DNA of 64,000 nt, from NCBI GenBank assembly GCA_963806735.1, contig CAWEBE010000064.1, positions 1 through 64,000 on the forward strand, read 5' to 3'. Under the pieces are notes generated by a model. It was not told the DNA's origin and did no database searches. It was given only the letters and a program-made list of their open reading frames with translations. This DNA comes from CADEFX01 sp963806735 (GTDB taxonomy: Bacteria > Pseudomonadota > Alphaproteobacteria > Rhizobiales > Hyphomicrobiaceae). Of the stretch, positions 25,232 to 34,139 are shown in pieces. Position 1 is the first letter of the stretch, and the number at the start of each line of letters is the position of its first letter. A program made the position numbers and the translations under genes.

Positions 25232-25825
25232 ATGACCGCTACCCATTCGCAGGCCGACCTCGAGGCCAAAGCAACCGAGATCCGCCATTACGTCGCTCAT
25301 CACAAAGGCTGGTTCGTAGCGCTGGGCATTCTGCTCCTACTCGCAGGGGCCGCCGCCATTGCCTTTCCCTACGTTTCGACGCTCGCCACAAAAATCGCTC
25401 TCGGCTGGCTGTTCATGGCCACAGGCCTCATCAACATCTTGCATGCCTTCAGTACCAGAGGCTGGCGCGCATTCGCCCTCAACTTTCTGATCGGTCTCCT
25501 TTTTCTTGCCTCTGGCGCCTATCTCGCATTCCTCCCTCTGGCGGGCGTTGTGACGCTGACAATCCTGGTCGCCGCCCTATTCATCGCAGAGGGTTATCTC
25601 GAGATCATGATGGCCATACGCCTGCAGCCAGACCGGGGTTGGGCTTGGGTGCTGCTCAGCGGCGTGCTGGCCGTCGCGGCGGGCGTGCTGATTGGCCTCG
25701 AGCTGCCGGACTCCTCCACCTGGACCATCGGCCTGCTCACCGGCATCAACCTACTGGCGTCGGGATTGAGCTTCGTCCTGCTCGCGCTCTCGAGTGGTAG
25801 CGCCCCGCAGACCGCCGCAGCCTGA
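25232..25825 (+). CDS. HdeD-family membrane protein
   Basis: 197 residues starting MTATHSQADLEAKATEIRHY. Six hydrophobic spans in three pairs follow (WFVALGILLLLAGAAAIAFP, IALGWLFMATGLINILHAF, ALNFLIGLLFLASGAYLAFL, VVTLTILVAALFIAEGYLEI, WVLLSGVLAVAAGVLIGLEL, WTIGLLTGINLLASGLSFVL), the repeat architecture of HdeD/DUF308 proteins. HdeD in enterobacteria is linked to acid resistance; in alphaproteobacteria the role is not known. A single gene. Confidence 0.85.
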   Translation: MTATHSQADLEAKATEIRHYVAHHKGWFVALGILLLLAGAAAIAFPYVSTLATKIALGWLFMATGLINILHAFSTRGWRAFALNFLIGLLFLASGAYLAFLPLAGVVTLTILVAALFIAEGYLEIMMAIRLQPDRGWAWVLLSGVLAVAAGVLIGLELPDSSTWTIGLLTGINLLASGLSFVLLALSSGSAPQTAAA

Positions 25826-26242
25826 CGAGCCGACATCTTCGACCTGCGACAAGACCGCCGAGGTTTCGCGTCGGCCAATGTCGTTTGTCGCCCTGCATCA
25901 GGGCGCCTCTATTCCTTGACTTAGCTTGTCATTTCTCCAATGCAACATTCACTCAAACGCAAAACCTATTCAGATACCTGAAAATTTGTCGCCTCATTAT
26001 CGCCACATCGCTCTCTCTAATCGGGCCTCGCCCAGGGGGAAACTCGGGCGGGGGTTCCGCGTAAAGCTCTACTAGCTCTGCCAGCTCACGCCATGACAGT
26101 TGCTCCTGCAAAGGGATGGGCGCAGTCGGCTACGCCTCGCTGAGCTTGTCAGCCGCACTGCCTGTCGCGTCGCACGCATCCGCCTAGCGCCGGTGCGTGT
26201 CGGCAGTCCTGGCTTCAACCCCCGAATATCTCAGGAGACGAC
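25826..26242. other. intergenic, no gene seen
   Basis: Apart from a short hairpin (25889-25905), the segment shows no coding frame with a domain or signal peptide. AT-rich patches around 25920-26000 may contain the promoter of the peptidase gene that starts at 26243. Confidence 0.4.
25889..25905 (+). terminator. possible terminator hairpin after the HdeD gene
   Basis: CGCCCTG-CAT-CAGGGCG is a perfect seven-base stem with a three-base loop, 64 bases after the HdeD stop. The following bases (CCTCTATTCCTT) are only moderately T-rich, so termination is possible rather than certain. Confidence 0.35.
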
Positions 26243-26812
26243 ATGAACAAGCGGCTTCTCACCGCGACAATTGTTATGGCACTCACCATCCTGGCGTCGC
26301 CAGCCCAGGCGTGGCCGCATCATAAGAGCGGTGCCAAATACAAAGGCAATGCGGGCACGTCTCGAACGTGTCTGACCTCGCCGGCTCGGGCCTTGCTCGG
26401 CCGTATCGAGGCCAAGTTCGGGTCTATGCAGATCATCTCGACCTGCCGGCCTGGCGCGCGCATTGCCGGCACGGGGCGCATCTCGCGTCATGCCTCTGGC
26501 AATGCCGTCGACTTCAATGCCGGATCGCGCAAAGGCGCAGTCGTGAATTGGCTGATCTCCAATCACAAGTCCGGCGGCACCATGACCTATGCCGGCATGA
26601 GCCATGTCCACGTCGACATCGGTGCCCATTTCGTCTCCCTCGGGAGCGGTGGGCGAGGTGGTTATCGCTCGAGCAAACGCCGCGCCTACGCTGCCGCCGG
26701 CAGCCCCCGCCAGCTCACTGGCACCCGTTACGGCCTGGGCATGAGCAGACAGCAGCGCAGTTCGGACGGTGAAACCGCCGCCCGCTTCCTGCCGACATCG
26801 GGTGGTAGCTGA
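26243..26812 (+). CDS. exported peptidase M15-like (D-Ala-D-Ala carboxypeptidase fold) protein
   Basis: 189 residues. Signal peptide MNKRLLTATIVMALTILASPAQA. The core has the M15 zinc-site motifs SRHASGNAVDF (H..SG.A.D) and GMSHVHVDIG (H.H), preceded by IISTCRPGARIAGTGRISR, as in the Peptidase_M15_3 group that trims peptidoglycan peptides. The C-terminal ~45 residues are basic and low in complexity. AGGAGA lies upstream of the ATG. A single gene at the border of the conserved core cluster. Confidence 0.78.
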   Translation: MNKRLLTATIVMALTILASPAQAWPHHKSGAKYKGNAGTSRTCLTSPARALLGRIEAKFGSMQIISTCRPGARIAGTGRISRHASGNAVDFNAGSRKGAVVNWLISNHKSGGTMTYAGMSHVHVDIGAHFVSLGSGGRGGYRSSKRRAYAAAGSPRQLTGTRYGLGMSRQQRSSDGETAARFLPTSGGS

Positions 26813-26917
26813 AGCGCCCTACCCGCCCTGAGTTGCAGCCGCATCGTACAGAGTGGACGGCGTGCGATGCGGCTGCCCGATGATGACTTGGGCCATGCTG
26901 CGCAGTAGTGTCCCGGC

Positions 26918-27712
26918 ATGGCCGACATCCTTGCCACCATCACGCACTACAAGCGCGCAGAGATCGCTGCCGCCAAGGCGGCCACGCCACTCGCGAAGAT
27001 CGAAGAGGCGGCCCGGCGCGCACCACCTGTGCGCTCATTCAGCGGTGCCCTCCAAACCCGCGCCTGCGGCGGCTACGCTCTTATCGGCGAGATCAAGAAG
27101 GCCTCCCCGTCCAAGGGTCTCATCCGCGCCGACTTCGACCCCGCAAGCTTGGCCAAGGCCTATGCGGCTGGCGGCGCGGCTTGCCTTTCGGTCCTGACGG
27201 ATACGCCGTCGTTCCAGGGCAAGCCCGAATACCTGCGCACGGCGCGCGAGGCCTGCAACCTGCCCGTGCTGCGCAAGGACTTCATGCTCGACCCCTACCA
27301 GGTGGCCGAGGCTCGTGCCTGGGGAGCAGATTGCATTCTCATCATCCTGGCCCAGGTCGACGATGCGACGGCACAGGCGCTCGCCCGTACAGCGCAAGCC
27401 TGGGGCATGGACGCCATTGCCGAGGTCCACGACGATGCCGAGCTCGAGCGCGCGCTGGCCCTGCCCTGCCGCCTAGTCGGCATCAACAATCGCGATCTCA
27501 AGACTTTTCACACGACGCTCGCCACCACCGAGCGCCTCGCCCCGCGCGTGCCGCGCGACCGTATCGTCATCGGCGAGAGCGGCATCGCATCACCTGCCGA
27601 TCTCGCCCGTCTGGCCGAGGTCGGTGTCCGATGCTTCCTCGTCGGCGAGAGCCTCATGCGCCAGGCTGACGTCGCCTCGGCCACCCGCGCTCTGCTGGGG
27701 AGCCCCCCATGA
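26918..27712 (+). CDS. trpC: indole-3-glycerol phosphate synthase
   Basis: 264-residue (beta/alpha)8 enzyme closing the indole ring: CdRP to indole-3-glycerol phosphate, CO2 and water, in tryptophan synthesis. Family motifs: IGEIKKASPSKGLIR (catalytic Lys), VLTDTPSFQGKPEYL, VLRKDFMLDPYQV (catalytic Lys in RKDF), INNRDLKTFHTTL and VIGESGI near the end. The stop overlaps the moaC start (ATGA). In most Hyphomicrobiales trpD and trpG lie directly upstream; here they are missing and a peptidase gene takes their place. Confidence 0.96.
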   Translation: MADILATITHYKRAEIAAAKAATPLAKIEEAARRAPPVRSFSGALQTRACGGYALIGEIKKASPSKGLIRADFDPASLAKAYAAGGAACLSVLTDTPSFQGKPEYLRTAREACNLPVLRKDFMLDPYQVAEARAWGADCILIILAQVDDATAQALARTAQAWGMDAIAEVHDDAELERALALPCRLVGINNRDLKTFHTTLATTERLAPRVPRDRIVIGESGIASPADLARLAEVGVRCFLVGESLMRQADVASATRALLGSPP

Positions 27713-28206
27713 GCAAGCTCTCTCATATCAATGAGAAGGGCGAGGCGCGCATGGTCGACGTCTCCGCCAAAGCCGTGAGCGAGCGCACGGCCGTCGCGGA
27801 AGGCTTTGTCGGCATGGCCCCGGCGACACTCGCGCTGATCGAGAAGGGCGAGACCCGCAAAGGCGACGTGCTTGCCACCGCGCGCATCGCCGGCATCATG
27901 GCCGCCAAGAGGACACACGAGCTGATCCCGCTTTGCCATCCACTGGCCATCAGCAAGGCTGTCGTCAACTTTGAAACGTCGCGCAAGCCCATGGGGCTGC
28001 GCGTGACCGCCGAGGTGAAGGTATCCGGTCAAACCGGCGTGGAGATGGAGGCGCTGACGGCCGTGTCTGTCGCCTGCCTGACCATCTACGACATGCTGAA
28101 GGCCGCCGACCGGGCCATGGTGATCGGCTCGGTCCGGCTTCTGGAGAAGACCGGCGGACGCTCCGGCACCTATAAGGCTGCAAAGGTGCCGGGAGCTGAC
28201 CCATGA
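27709..28206 (+). CDS. moaC: cyclic pyranopterin monophosphate synthase
   Basis: 165 residues. MoaC converts the 3',8-cyclo-GTP made by MoaA into cyclic pyranopterin monophosphate, an early step of molybdopterin synthesis. The N-terminus LSHINEKGEARMVDVSAKAV is typical, and the active-site stretches KRTHELIPLCHPLAISK and QTGVEMEALTAVSVACLTIY are intact. Overlaps trpC and moeA by four bases at each end (ATGA), so translation is coupled. Confidence 0.97.
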   Translation: MSKLSHINEKGEARMVDVSAKAVSERTAVAEGFVGMAPATLALIEKGETRKGDVLATARIAGIMAAKRTHELIPLCHPLAISKAVVNFETSRKPMGLRVTAEVKVSGQTGVEMEALTAVSVACLTIYDMLKAADRAMVIGSVRLLEKTGGRSGTYKAAKVPGADP

Positions 28207-29411
28207 GCCGGGCGCTCTCGGTCGAGGAGGCGCTGGAGCGCGTATTGGCTGACGCCGAGCCGCTTGCGGCGGAATCGATTGCCATCGAAGCCGCCCGCGG
28301 GCGTATCCTGGCGGCACCGCTTGCTGCCAGGCTGACCCAACCGCCGTTCGACGCCTCTGCCATGGATGGCTTCGCCGTCCGAAAGGCTGACATCGCCAAG
28401 CTGCCAGCGACGTTGACTGTCATCGGTCAGGCGGCGGCAGGCCATCCTTTCGATGGCAGCGTGGGCCCCGGCGAGGCGGTACGCATCTTCACCGGCGCGC
28501 CCGTTCCCGAAGGCGCGGACGCCATCGTCATCCAGGAGGACACCGAGCACACACCGGCGCAAGTGACGGTGCACGCGGGGCCAATCGAAACTGGCCATAT
28601 CCGCCCGCGAGGCTTCGATTTTCGTACCGGAGATGCTTTGTTGTCCGCCGGCCGCAAACTTGGACCGCGCGAGCTGTCGCTCGCCGCCGCCATGGGTCAC
28701 GGCGCCGTCAGCGTCCACCGCCGCCCGGTGGTCGGCATCCTCTCGACGGGAGACGAGCTCGTCGCGCCGGGCGAGCAGCCGGGACCGGGCCAGATCGTAT
28801 CTTCCAATCATCTCGGGGTCGGCGCACTGGCCGAGTTGGCTGGCGCGGACGTGCGTCAACTCGGTATCGCGCGCGACACCCGCGACAGCCTGACGTCACA
28901 TGTCGCCGAGGCGGCGGACTGCGATATCCTCGTCACGATCGGCGGCGCCTCGGTGGGCGATCACGACCTGGTAGCTCCTGTGTTGGAGGCGCGCGGCATG
29001 CGTCTCGCATTCTGGAAAATAGCGTTGCGCCCCGGCAAACCGCTCATGTTCGGGCGTTTGGGCGTGACCCGTATCCTCGGCCTGCCGGGAAACCCGGTCT
29101 CGGCATTAGTTTGCAGCCGCGTGTTTCTCATACCGCTGATCCGCAGGCTGGCCGGCCTGCCCGATGCCGAAGCCGGGCTTGCGACCGCGCGGGCCGCCGT
29201 GCCACTCGACGCCAACGGGCCACGCCAACATTACATGCGCGCCACCCTTCACACCGGAGCCGACGGCACACCAGAGGCTACGCCGGTGCGCTCGCAGGAT
29301 TCCTCCCTGCTCTCACCGCTCGCCATGGCGGATTGTCTCGTGATCCGGCCGCCGCACGCACCCGCCGCTCCTGCCGGTACCTCAGTTCCAATCCTGCCTC
29401 TCGACTTTTGA
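28203..29411 (+). CDS. moeA: molybdopterin molybdenumtransferase
   Basis: 402 residues. MoeA inserts molybdate into adenylated molybdopterin. Domain order is as in the family: an N-terminal domain with PPFDASAMDGFAVR, domain II with IFTGAPVPEGADAIVIQEDT, the MPT-binding domain with VGILSTGDELVAPGEQPGPGQ, ILVTIGGASVGDHD and LRPGKPLMFGRLG...GLPGNPVS, and the C-terminal beta-barrel. Last of the trpC-moaC-moeA run. Confidence 0.96.
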   Translation: MSRALSVEEALERVLADAEPLAAESIAIEAARGRILAAPLAARLTQPPFDASAMDGFAVRKADIAKLPATLTVIGQAAAGHPFDGSVGPGEAVRIFTGAPVPEGADAIVIQEDTEHTPAQVTVHAGPIETGHIRPRGFDFRTGDALLSAGRKLGPRELSLAAAMGHGAVSVHRRPVVGILSTGDELVAPGEQPGPGQIVSSNHLGVGALAELAGADVRQLGIARDTRDSLTSHVAEAADCDILVTIGGASVGDHDLVAPVLEARGMRLAFWKIALRPGKPLMFGRLGVTRILGLPGNPVSALVCSRVFLIPLIRRLAGLPDAEAGLATARAAVPLDANGPRQHYMRATLHTGADGTPEATPVRSQDSSLLSPLAMADCLVIRPPHAPAAPAGTSVPILPLDF

Positions 29412-29460
29412 GCCACACGCCGCCGCATCCATTGCGACGGTCGCAAACTATCCTCTTGCG

Positions 29461-29475
29461 GAACAACTTGGGAAC
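29461..29475. promoter_or_regulatory. LexA operator (SOS box)
   Basis: GAACAACTTGGGAAC is GAAC-N7-GAAC, the direct-repeat LexA site known from alphaproteobacteria (the same as GTTC-N7-GTTC on the other strand). It lies 75 bases before the lexA start, indicating autoregulation. Confidence 0.85.
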
Positions 29476-29550
29476 ACCTAACCTGTTCTCGATTTGTCCA
29501 TGCAAGCTGTGCGAGCGTTATCGTGATCGCGTCCAGCATCGGAGACTGCC

Positions 29551-30261
29551 ATGCTGACCTCCAAGCAGAAGGAGCTGCTGATCTTCATCCATGATCGCGT
29601 CAAGGATACGGGCGTGCCGCCCTCCTTCGACGAGATGAAGGAAGCGCTCGATCTCAGGTCTAAATCCGGCATCCATCGGCTGATTACTGCGCTCGAGGAG
29701 CGCGGCTTCATCCGTCGACTGCCGCATCGCGCCCGCGCCTTGGAGATCATCAAGCTGCCCGATGCGCTCGCCGACGGCAGTGCGCGCAAGGCCCGCTTCA
29801 GTCCCAGTGTCATCGAAGGCGGCGGTCCCACGCGCCAGTCTCAGCCTACTCCGGCACCGCAGATGTACAGCGAGGGTCGCGCCGTGTCGGTGCCGCTGAT
29901 GGGCCGCATCGCTGCAGGCGTGCCGATCAGCGCCATCCAGAACCACACTCAGGACCTCATGTGCCCACCGGACCTGATCGGATCGGGCGAGCATTTCGCG
30001 CTCGAGGTCAAGGGTGACTCGATGATCGAAGCCGGCATTCAGGAAGGCGACATCGTCATCATCCGGCGCACCAACTCGGCTGAGAACGGCGATATTGTCG
30101 TGGCCCTTGTCGAGCAAGAGGAAGCCACGCTCAAGCGCCTGCGCAAGAAGGGCGCCTCGGTCGCGCTCGAGGCCGCCAATCCCAAGTACGAGACTCGCAT
30201 CTTCGGGCCCGATCAGGTGGACATCCAGGGCCGTCTTGTCGGCCTCATGCGCCGCTACTGA
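29551..30261 (+). CDS. lexA: LexA repressor / SOS response protease
   Basis: 236 residues. The N-terminal winged-helix domain starts MLTSKQKELLIFIHDRVKDT and includes SKSGIHRLITALEERGFIRR. A long linker follows (residues ~75-110, P/S/Q-rich), as in alphaproteobacterial LexA. The self-cleavage site is the Ala-Gly in GRIAAGVPI, the nucleophile Ser is in VKGDSMIEAGI and the general-base Lys in ATLKRLRKKG. A canonical direct-repeat operator lies upstream (29461). Convergent with comEC, 17 bases apart. Confidence 0.96.
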   Translation: MLTSKQKELLIFIHDRVKDTGVPPSFDEMKEALDLRSKSGIHRLITALEERGFIRRLPHRARALEIIKLPDALADGSARKARFSPSVIEGGGPTRQSQPTPAPQMYSEGRAVSVPLMGRIAAGVPISAIQNHTQDLMCPPDLIGSGEHFALEVKGDSMIEAGIQEGDIVIIRRTNSAENGDIVVALVEQEEATLKRLRKKGASVALEAANPKYETRIFGPDQVDIQGRLVGLMRRY

Positions 30262-30278
30262 GGGGCTGCGGGAGAGGA

Positions 30279-32486
30279 TCAGGGTTCCTCGTCCGCGGGC
30301 GTGTGGGCACGCCTGCCAGTGCTGCGTTCGTGCTGCCATCGTTCGCTCGTGCGGTCACGACTGCGGCCTCGCACGTCGTCGCGCACAGGGGTCGGTACAC
30401 CCCGTGTGGAAGTTGCCGCAACCCACGGCCGCTGCCCGCGGCCGTCCGCAGCCGTTTCAATCTCGATGGCGCTGTCCTTGAAGTAGAGCGCATGGGTGCC
30501 TTTGGCCTTGAGCTGCTCTTGCGCGATCACGACCGGGCCCTTGTCGACGCACGATCGTGTGGATGGCAATGCCAACACGATGACCGCCGCCCTCCCGCAG
30601 TCATCCCTCAGCGCCGCGGCATGGCGCACGACCGCGACGGTCTTCCCCTTCACGATCGCAGCGCAACCTGTTCCATCGCAACGGAAGGCCCTGGCCTCGG
30701 CGACCAACTCTGCCGAGCGCCCGTCGCCGTCATGCTCGAGCCAGCGCGCCAGCTCGAACATGCCGCCTTTGGCCCCCAGGGCCGAAAGCCCGTCCTTGCC
30801 GCTCTGCACAGCAACCAGCGTCCCATCCCGCCCAACGAGCACGTCGGGCGCCGTGCGCAGCGGCGCTACCGCCAGTCCCAGCACAATCGGACATAGGCCG
30901 ATGAGCCGCCAGCGCGTGCGCCACAGCGCAGTCCACAAGCCGCCACAGAGCATCAGTGCAAAGGCCGCGGTTGGAATGGCGGGAATGGCCGTCACTGCGC
31001 CCGGCAGAGCCGCAACGGTCCGGGCGCACCACATCATGCCCTCGATCCCCCAACCCATGATCTGGAGCGGAGCCCACTCGAGACCGAGCGGGAGAGCAAT
31101 CAGCGTGGCGAGCGCTGCTGGCATGACCACGATATTGCAGAGGGGGATGGCGATCAGGTTCGCCAGCACCGCATATTGCTGGCTCTTGTGAAAATGGTAC
31201 GCGGCGAACGGGGCCACGGCGAGGCTGGCAACCAGCGTCGACAGCACGATGCCGCCAAAGAACAGCAGCACGGCGAGCCACGGCCCGCGTCGCCCACCCC
31301 CGCCATCCTGCACCCGATCACGGACAATCTCATAGGCCGCCACCAGGGCGACGACGGCGGCAAACGACATCTGGAAGCTGACATCCATCAGGCTTTCCGG
31401 GAAAAGCACCAGGATTGCCAATGCCGCCAGCGCCACGTTTCTCAGCGCCAACGCCGGCCGCTCGAGCATGACCGCCAGAAACATGATCGAGATCATGATC
31501 CAGGAGCGCACGGTCGGAAACGACGCTCCAGAGATGAGGAGATAGCCCAGCGCGCCGAGTGTCGCCGCAGCGGCGGCCCATTTCTTGATCGGAAACGTCA
31601 GCGCCAGGGCCGGCACGAGCACGAGCAGGAAGCGCACCGACAGGAACACCGCGCCCGCCATGATAGCCATGTGCAGGCCCGAGATGGACAGGATGTGGAG
31701 CAGGCCTGAATCACGAAAGGCTTGATTGGTCGCCTCCGAAATGCCGCCGCGCTCGCCGGTGATGAGCGCGTTGGCAATCGCCCCTGTTTCGCCGGGAAGT
31801 GCCGCAGTGACGCGTGCGCCGATGGCTTGGCGCAAACGCTCGATGGCCGCGCGCGCCCTGAGCCCCGCCGAGGCCTCGCCGATACTGGAATCAGCGACAG
31901 GAGACGCCAGCGCAAATCCCACCCCACCGAGCGCCTGAAACCAGGCGGAGCGCGCAAAATCGTAGCCGCCGGGCAATGCCGGCCCCGCAGGCCCCGAGAG
32001 CATCGCCCGGACACTGATGGCATCGCCGGGCTTCAGGCCGGACCCTCCTTCAGATACGCGAATGCGGACGCGGGCCGGCCGCTCATGCGCCGGGAGACGT
32101 TCGATGCCGGCCACAACGAGTGTCAATCTGTAAGCGCCCGCCGGTCGAGGCTCCAAGAGCTCGACCCACCCGCGCACCTCCATCGGCCCGATCTGTGCCG
32201 TCAGGATCGGTGCGGCTACCCAATCGCTCCTGAGCTTCCCCACGGCAAAGCCCAGCGTCACGGCCATCAGAGCACTGCCGACCAACAGGGACATGGACCC
32301 GTGCCGCCACACCAGCCGCACTATGAGTGCGATCGTCACGGCCGCACTCGCCCAAATCAGCGACGGTTCATTCGGAAGCGCGAAGTAGAGGGCAATGCCG
32401 GCCCCAAACAGCACCGGGAGCCACAGAAACCAGCGGTCCTGCTCGCTCTCCAAGGCTCCGAGCAGCCGTGTACCAAGCCCCAGCAC
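30279..32486 (-). CDS. comEC: ComEC/Rec2-type DNA uptake channel protein
   Basis: 735 residues, inner membrane. The N-terminal region has the DUF4131 character (LFGAGIALYFALPNEPSLIW), followed by an OB-like periplasmic part and the Competence domain with the hallmark ALITGERGGIS...FRDSGLLHILSISGLHMA and about eight membrane spans. The C-terminal ~150 residues look like a degenerate soluble domain without the HxHxDH of a metallo-beta-lactamase, as is common in alphaproteobacteria. Predicted to carry single-stranded DNA across the membrane; whether the cell is transformable is unknown. It diverges from gltX with about 100 bases between. Confidence 0.9.
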   Translation of the reverse strand: MLGLGTRLLGALESEQDRWFLWLPVLFGAGIALYFALPNEPSLIWASAAVTIALIVRLVWRHGSMSLLVGSALMAVTLGFAVGKLRSDWVAAPILTAQIGPMEVRGWVELLEPRPAGAYRLTLVVAGIERLPAHERPARVRIRVSEGGSGLKPGDAISVRAMLSGPAGPALPGGYDFARSAWFQALGGVGFALASPVADSSIGEASAGLRARAAIERLRQAIGARVTAALPGETGAIANALITGERGGISEATNQAFRDSGLLHILSISGLHMAIMAGAVFLSVRFLLVLVPALALTFPIKKWAAAAATLGALGYLLISGASFPTVRSWIMISIMFLAVMLERPALALRNVALAALAILVLFPESLMDVSFQMSFAAVVALVAAYEIVRDRVQDGGGGRRGPWLAVLLFFGGIVLSTLVASLAVAPFAAYHFHKSQQYAVLANLIAIPLCNIVVMPAALATLIALPLGLEWAPLQIMGWGIEGMMWCARTVAALPGAVTAIPAIPTAAFALMLCGGLWTALWRTRWRLIGLCPIVLGLAVAPLRTAPDVLVGRDGTLVAVQSGKDGLSALGAKGGMFELARWLEHDGDGRSAELVAEARAFRCDGTGCAAIVKGKTVAVVRHAAALRDDCGRAAVIVLALPSTRSCVDKGPVVIAQEQLKAKGTHALYFKDSAIEIETAADGRGQRPWVAATSTRGVPTPVRDDVRGRSRDRTSERWQHERSTGRRAHTPADEEP

Positions 32487-32593
32487 GCCGCCTCCCCGCC
32501 ACCCTCGGTGACGCGCGCGTGCCCTTACTGCCGACTGCTGCTTGTGCTACACGGGCGCCAATTCAGTGAATCTAACACATGACACTGCCGCCG

Positions 32594-34012
32594 ATGGCCA
32601 ACGTCATCACACGCTTCGCGCCCTCCCCGACCGGCCTGCTGCACATCGGCGGGGCGCGTACGGCGCTGTTCAACTGGCTCTATTCGCGTCATACCCGCGG
32701 CAAGTTCCTGCTGCGTATCGAGGATACTGACCGCGAACGCTCCAAGCCGGAGTACGTAGAAACCATTCTCGCCAGTCTCAAGTGGCTCGAGCTCGATTGG
32801 GATGGCGAGCCGATCTCGCAGTATTCGCGCGTTGCCCGCCATCAGGAGGTCGCGCGCGATCTGCTGGTCAGGGGCCGGGCGTACAACTGCTATCTGACGC
32901 CCGGGGAGCTGGCTGAAATGCGCGCCCGCGCAGAGGCGGAAAAGCGCCCGCTGACCATCATCAGCCCGTGGCGTGACCGCGACCCTGCCGAAGCCCCCGC
33001 CAACGTGAAGCCCGCCATCCGCCTGCGCACCGAGCGCCAGGGCGAGACGGTGATCGAGGATCAGGTGCAGGGCCGCGTCGTGTTCCGCAACGAGGACCTC
33101 GACGACATGATCATCCTGCGCTCCGACGGGGCGCCGACCTACAATTTCGCCGTCGTGGTCGACGATCACGACATGGGCATCACCCACGTCATTCGCGGCG
33201 TCGATCACCTGACCAACGCGGCGCGGCAGATGCAGGTCTACAGCGCGTGCGGCTGGACGCCGCCGCTATTCGCGCACATTCCGCTCGTGCATGGACCTGA
33301 TGGCGCCAAGCTGTCGAAACGCCACGGCGCGCAGGGCGTCGAGGAGTATCGCGCCATGGGCTATCTCCCGGCAGCGCTGCGCAACTATCTGGCGCGGCTC
33401 GGCTGGAGTCACGGCAACGACGAGATCTTCTCCACCGAGCAAGCCGTGCAATGGTTCGACATCAAAGACGTCGGCAAATCTCCGGGCCGCTTCGATTTCG
33501 CCAAGCTCGCCGATCTCAACGGCCACTACATCCGCACGGCCTCCGATGACGAGCTTGTGAAGCACATCGACGGGCTGTTGGCAGTCATGGATGGCGGCGC
33601 CGATATCAAGGCCAAGCTCGACGCGGGTGGCTGGCAGCAACTCACCATTGCGTTACCGGGCCTCAAGGAGCGCGCCAAGACGCTTTTGGAACTCCTGGAC
33701 AACGCCGCGTTCTTGCTCGCTGACCGCCCCATCACACCCGACGATAAGGCGTCCAAGGTGCTCGATACGGACGCGCGCCGACAGATCGGGTTGCTCATAC
33801 CGCGCCTGCAGCGCACCTCTCCGTTCGCTGCTGCGGGACTAGAGGCCGAGGTCCGCCAGTTCGCCGAGGAAAACCAATTGAAATTGGGGAAGGTGGCGCA
33901 ACCGCTGCGGGCCGCCCTCACCGGGCGGACCATCTCGCCGCCCGTGTTCGATGTCATGCAGGCGCTCGGTCCCGAGGAAACTTTCGCCCGCCTGAAAGAC
34001 CAGGCGTTATAG
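32594..34012 (+). CDS. gltX: glutamate--tRNA ligase
   Basis: Class I aminoacyl-tRNA synthetase, 472 residues from MANVITRFAPSPTGLLHIGG; an ATG 15 bases earlier is less typical. The HIGH motif is HIGGAR in GLLHIGGARTALFNWL, and KLSKRHGAQ is the KMSKS motif. The central stretch DDMIILRSDGAPTYNFAVVVDD is the tRNA-Glu acceptor-binding part; a helical anticodon-binding domain ends ALGPEETFARLK. Charges tRNA-Glu (and tRNA-Gln where GatCAB is used). Located upstream of gltA on the same strand. Confidence 0.97.
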   Translation: MANVITRFAPSPTGLLHIGGARTALFNWLYSRHTRGKFLLRIEDTDRERSKPEYVETILASLKWLELDWDGEPISQYSRVARHQEVARDLLVRGRAYNCYLTPGELAEMRARAEAEKRPLTIISPWRDRDPAEAPANVKPAIRLRTERQGETVIEDQVQGRVVFRNEDLDDMIILRSDGAPTYNFAVVVDDHDMGITHVIRGVDHLTNAARQMQVYSACGWTPPLFAHIPLVHGPDGAKLSKRHGAQGVEEYRAMGYLPAALRNYLARLGWSHGNDEIFSTEQAVQWFDIKDVGKSPGRFDFAKLADLNGHYIRTASDDELVKHIDGLLAVMDGGADIKAKLDAGGWQQLTIALPGLKERAKTLLELLDNAAFLLADRPITPDDKASKVLDTDARRQIGLLIPRLQRTSPFAAAGLEAEVRQFAEENQLKLGKVAQPLRAALTGRTISPPVFDVMQALGPEETFARLKDQAL

Positions 34013-34139
34013 ACCGCTTTCCGCCCTTCGGCCGATTGCCGTTCGCCCCGAGGAGGTATACCTTGGGTGCGGTGCAGCGAGCGTTTGTGCGGCAGGGTCG
34101 TTGCAGCCTCGGACTTGCTGAATCGAAGGAACAAACGCG

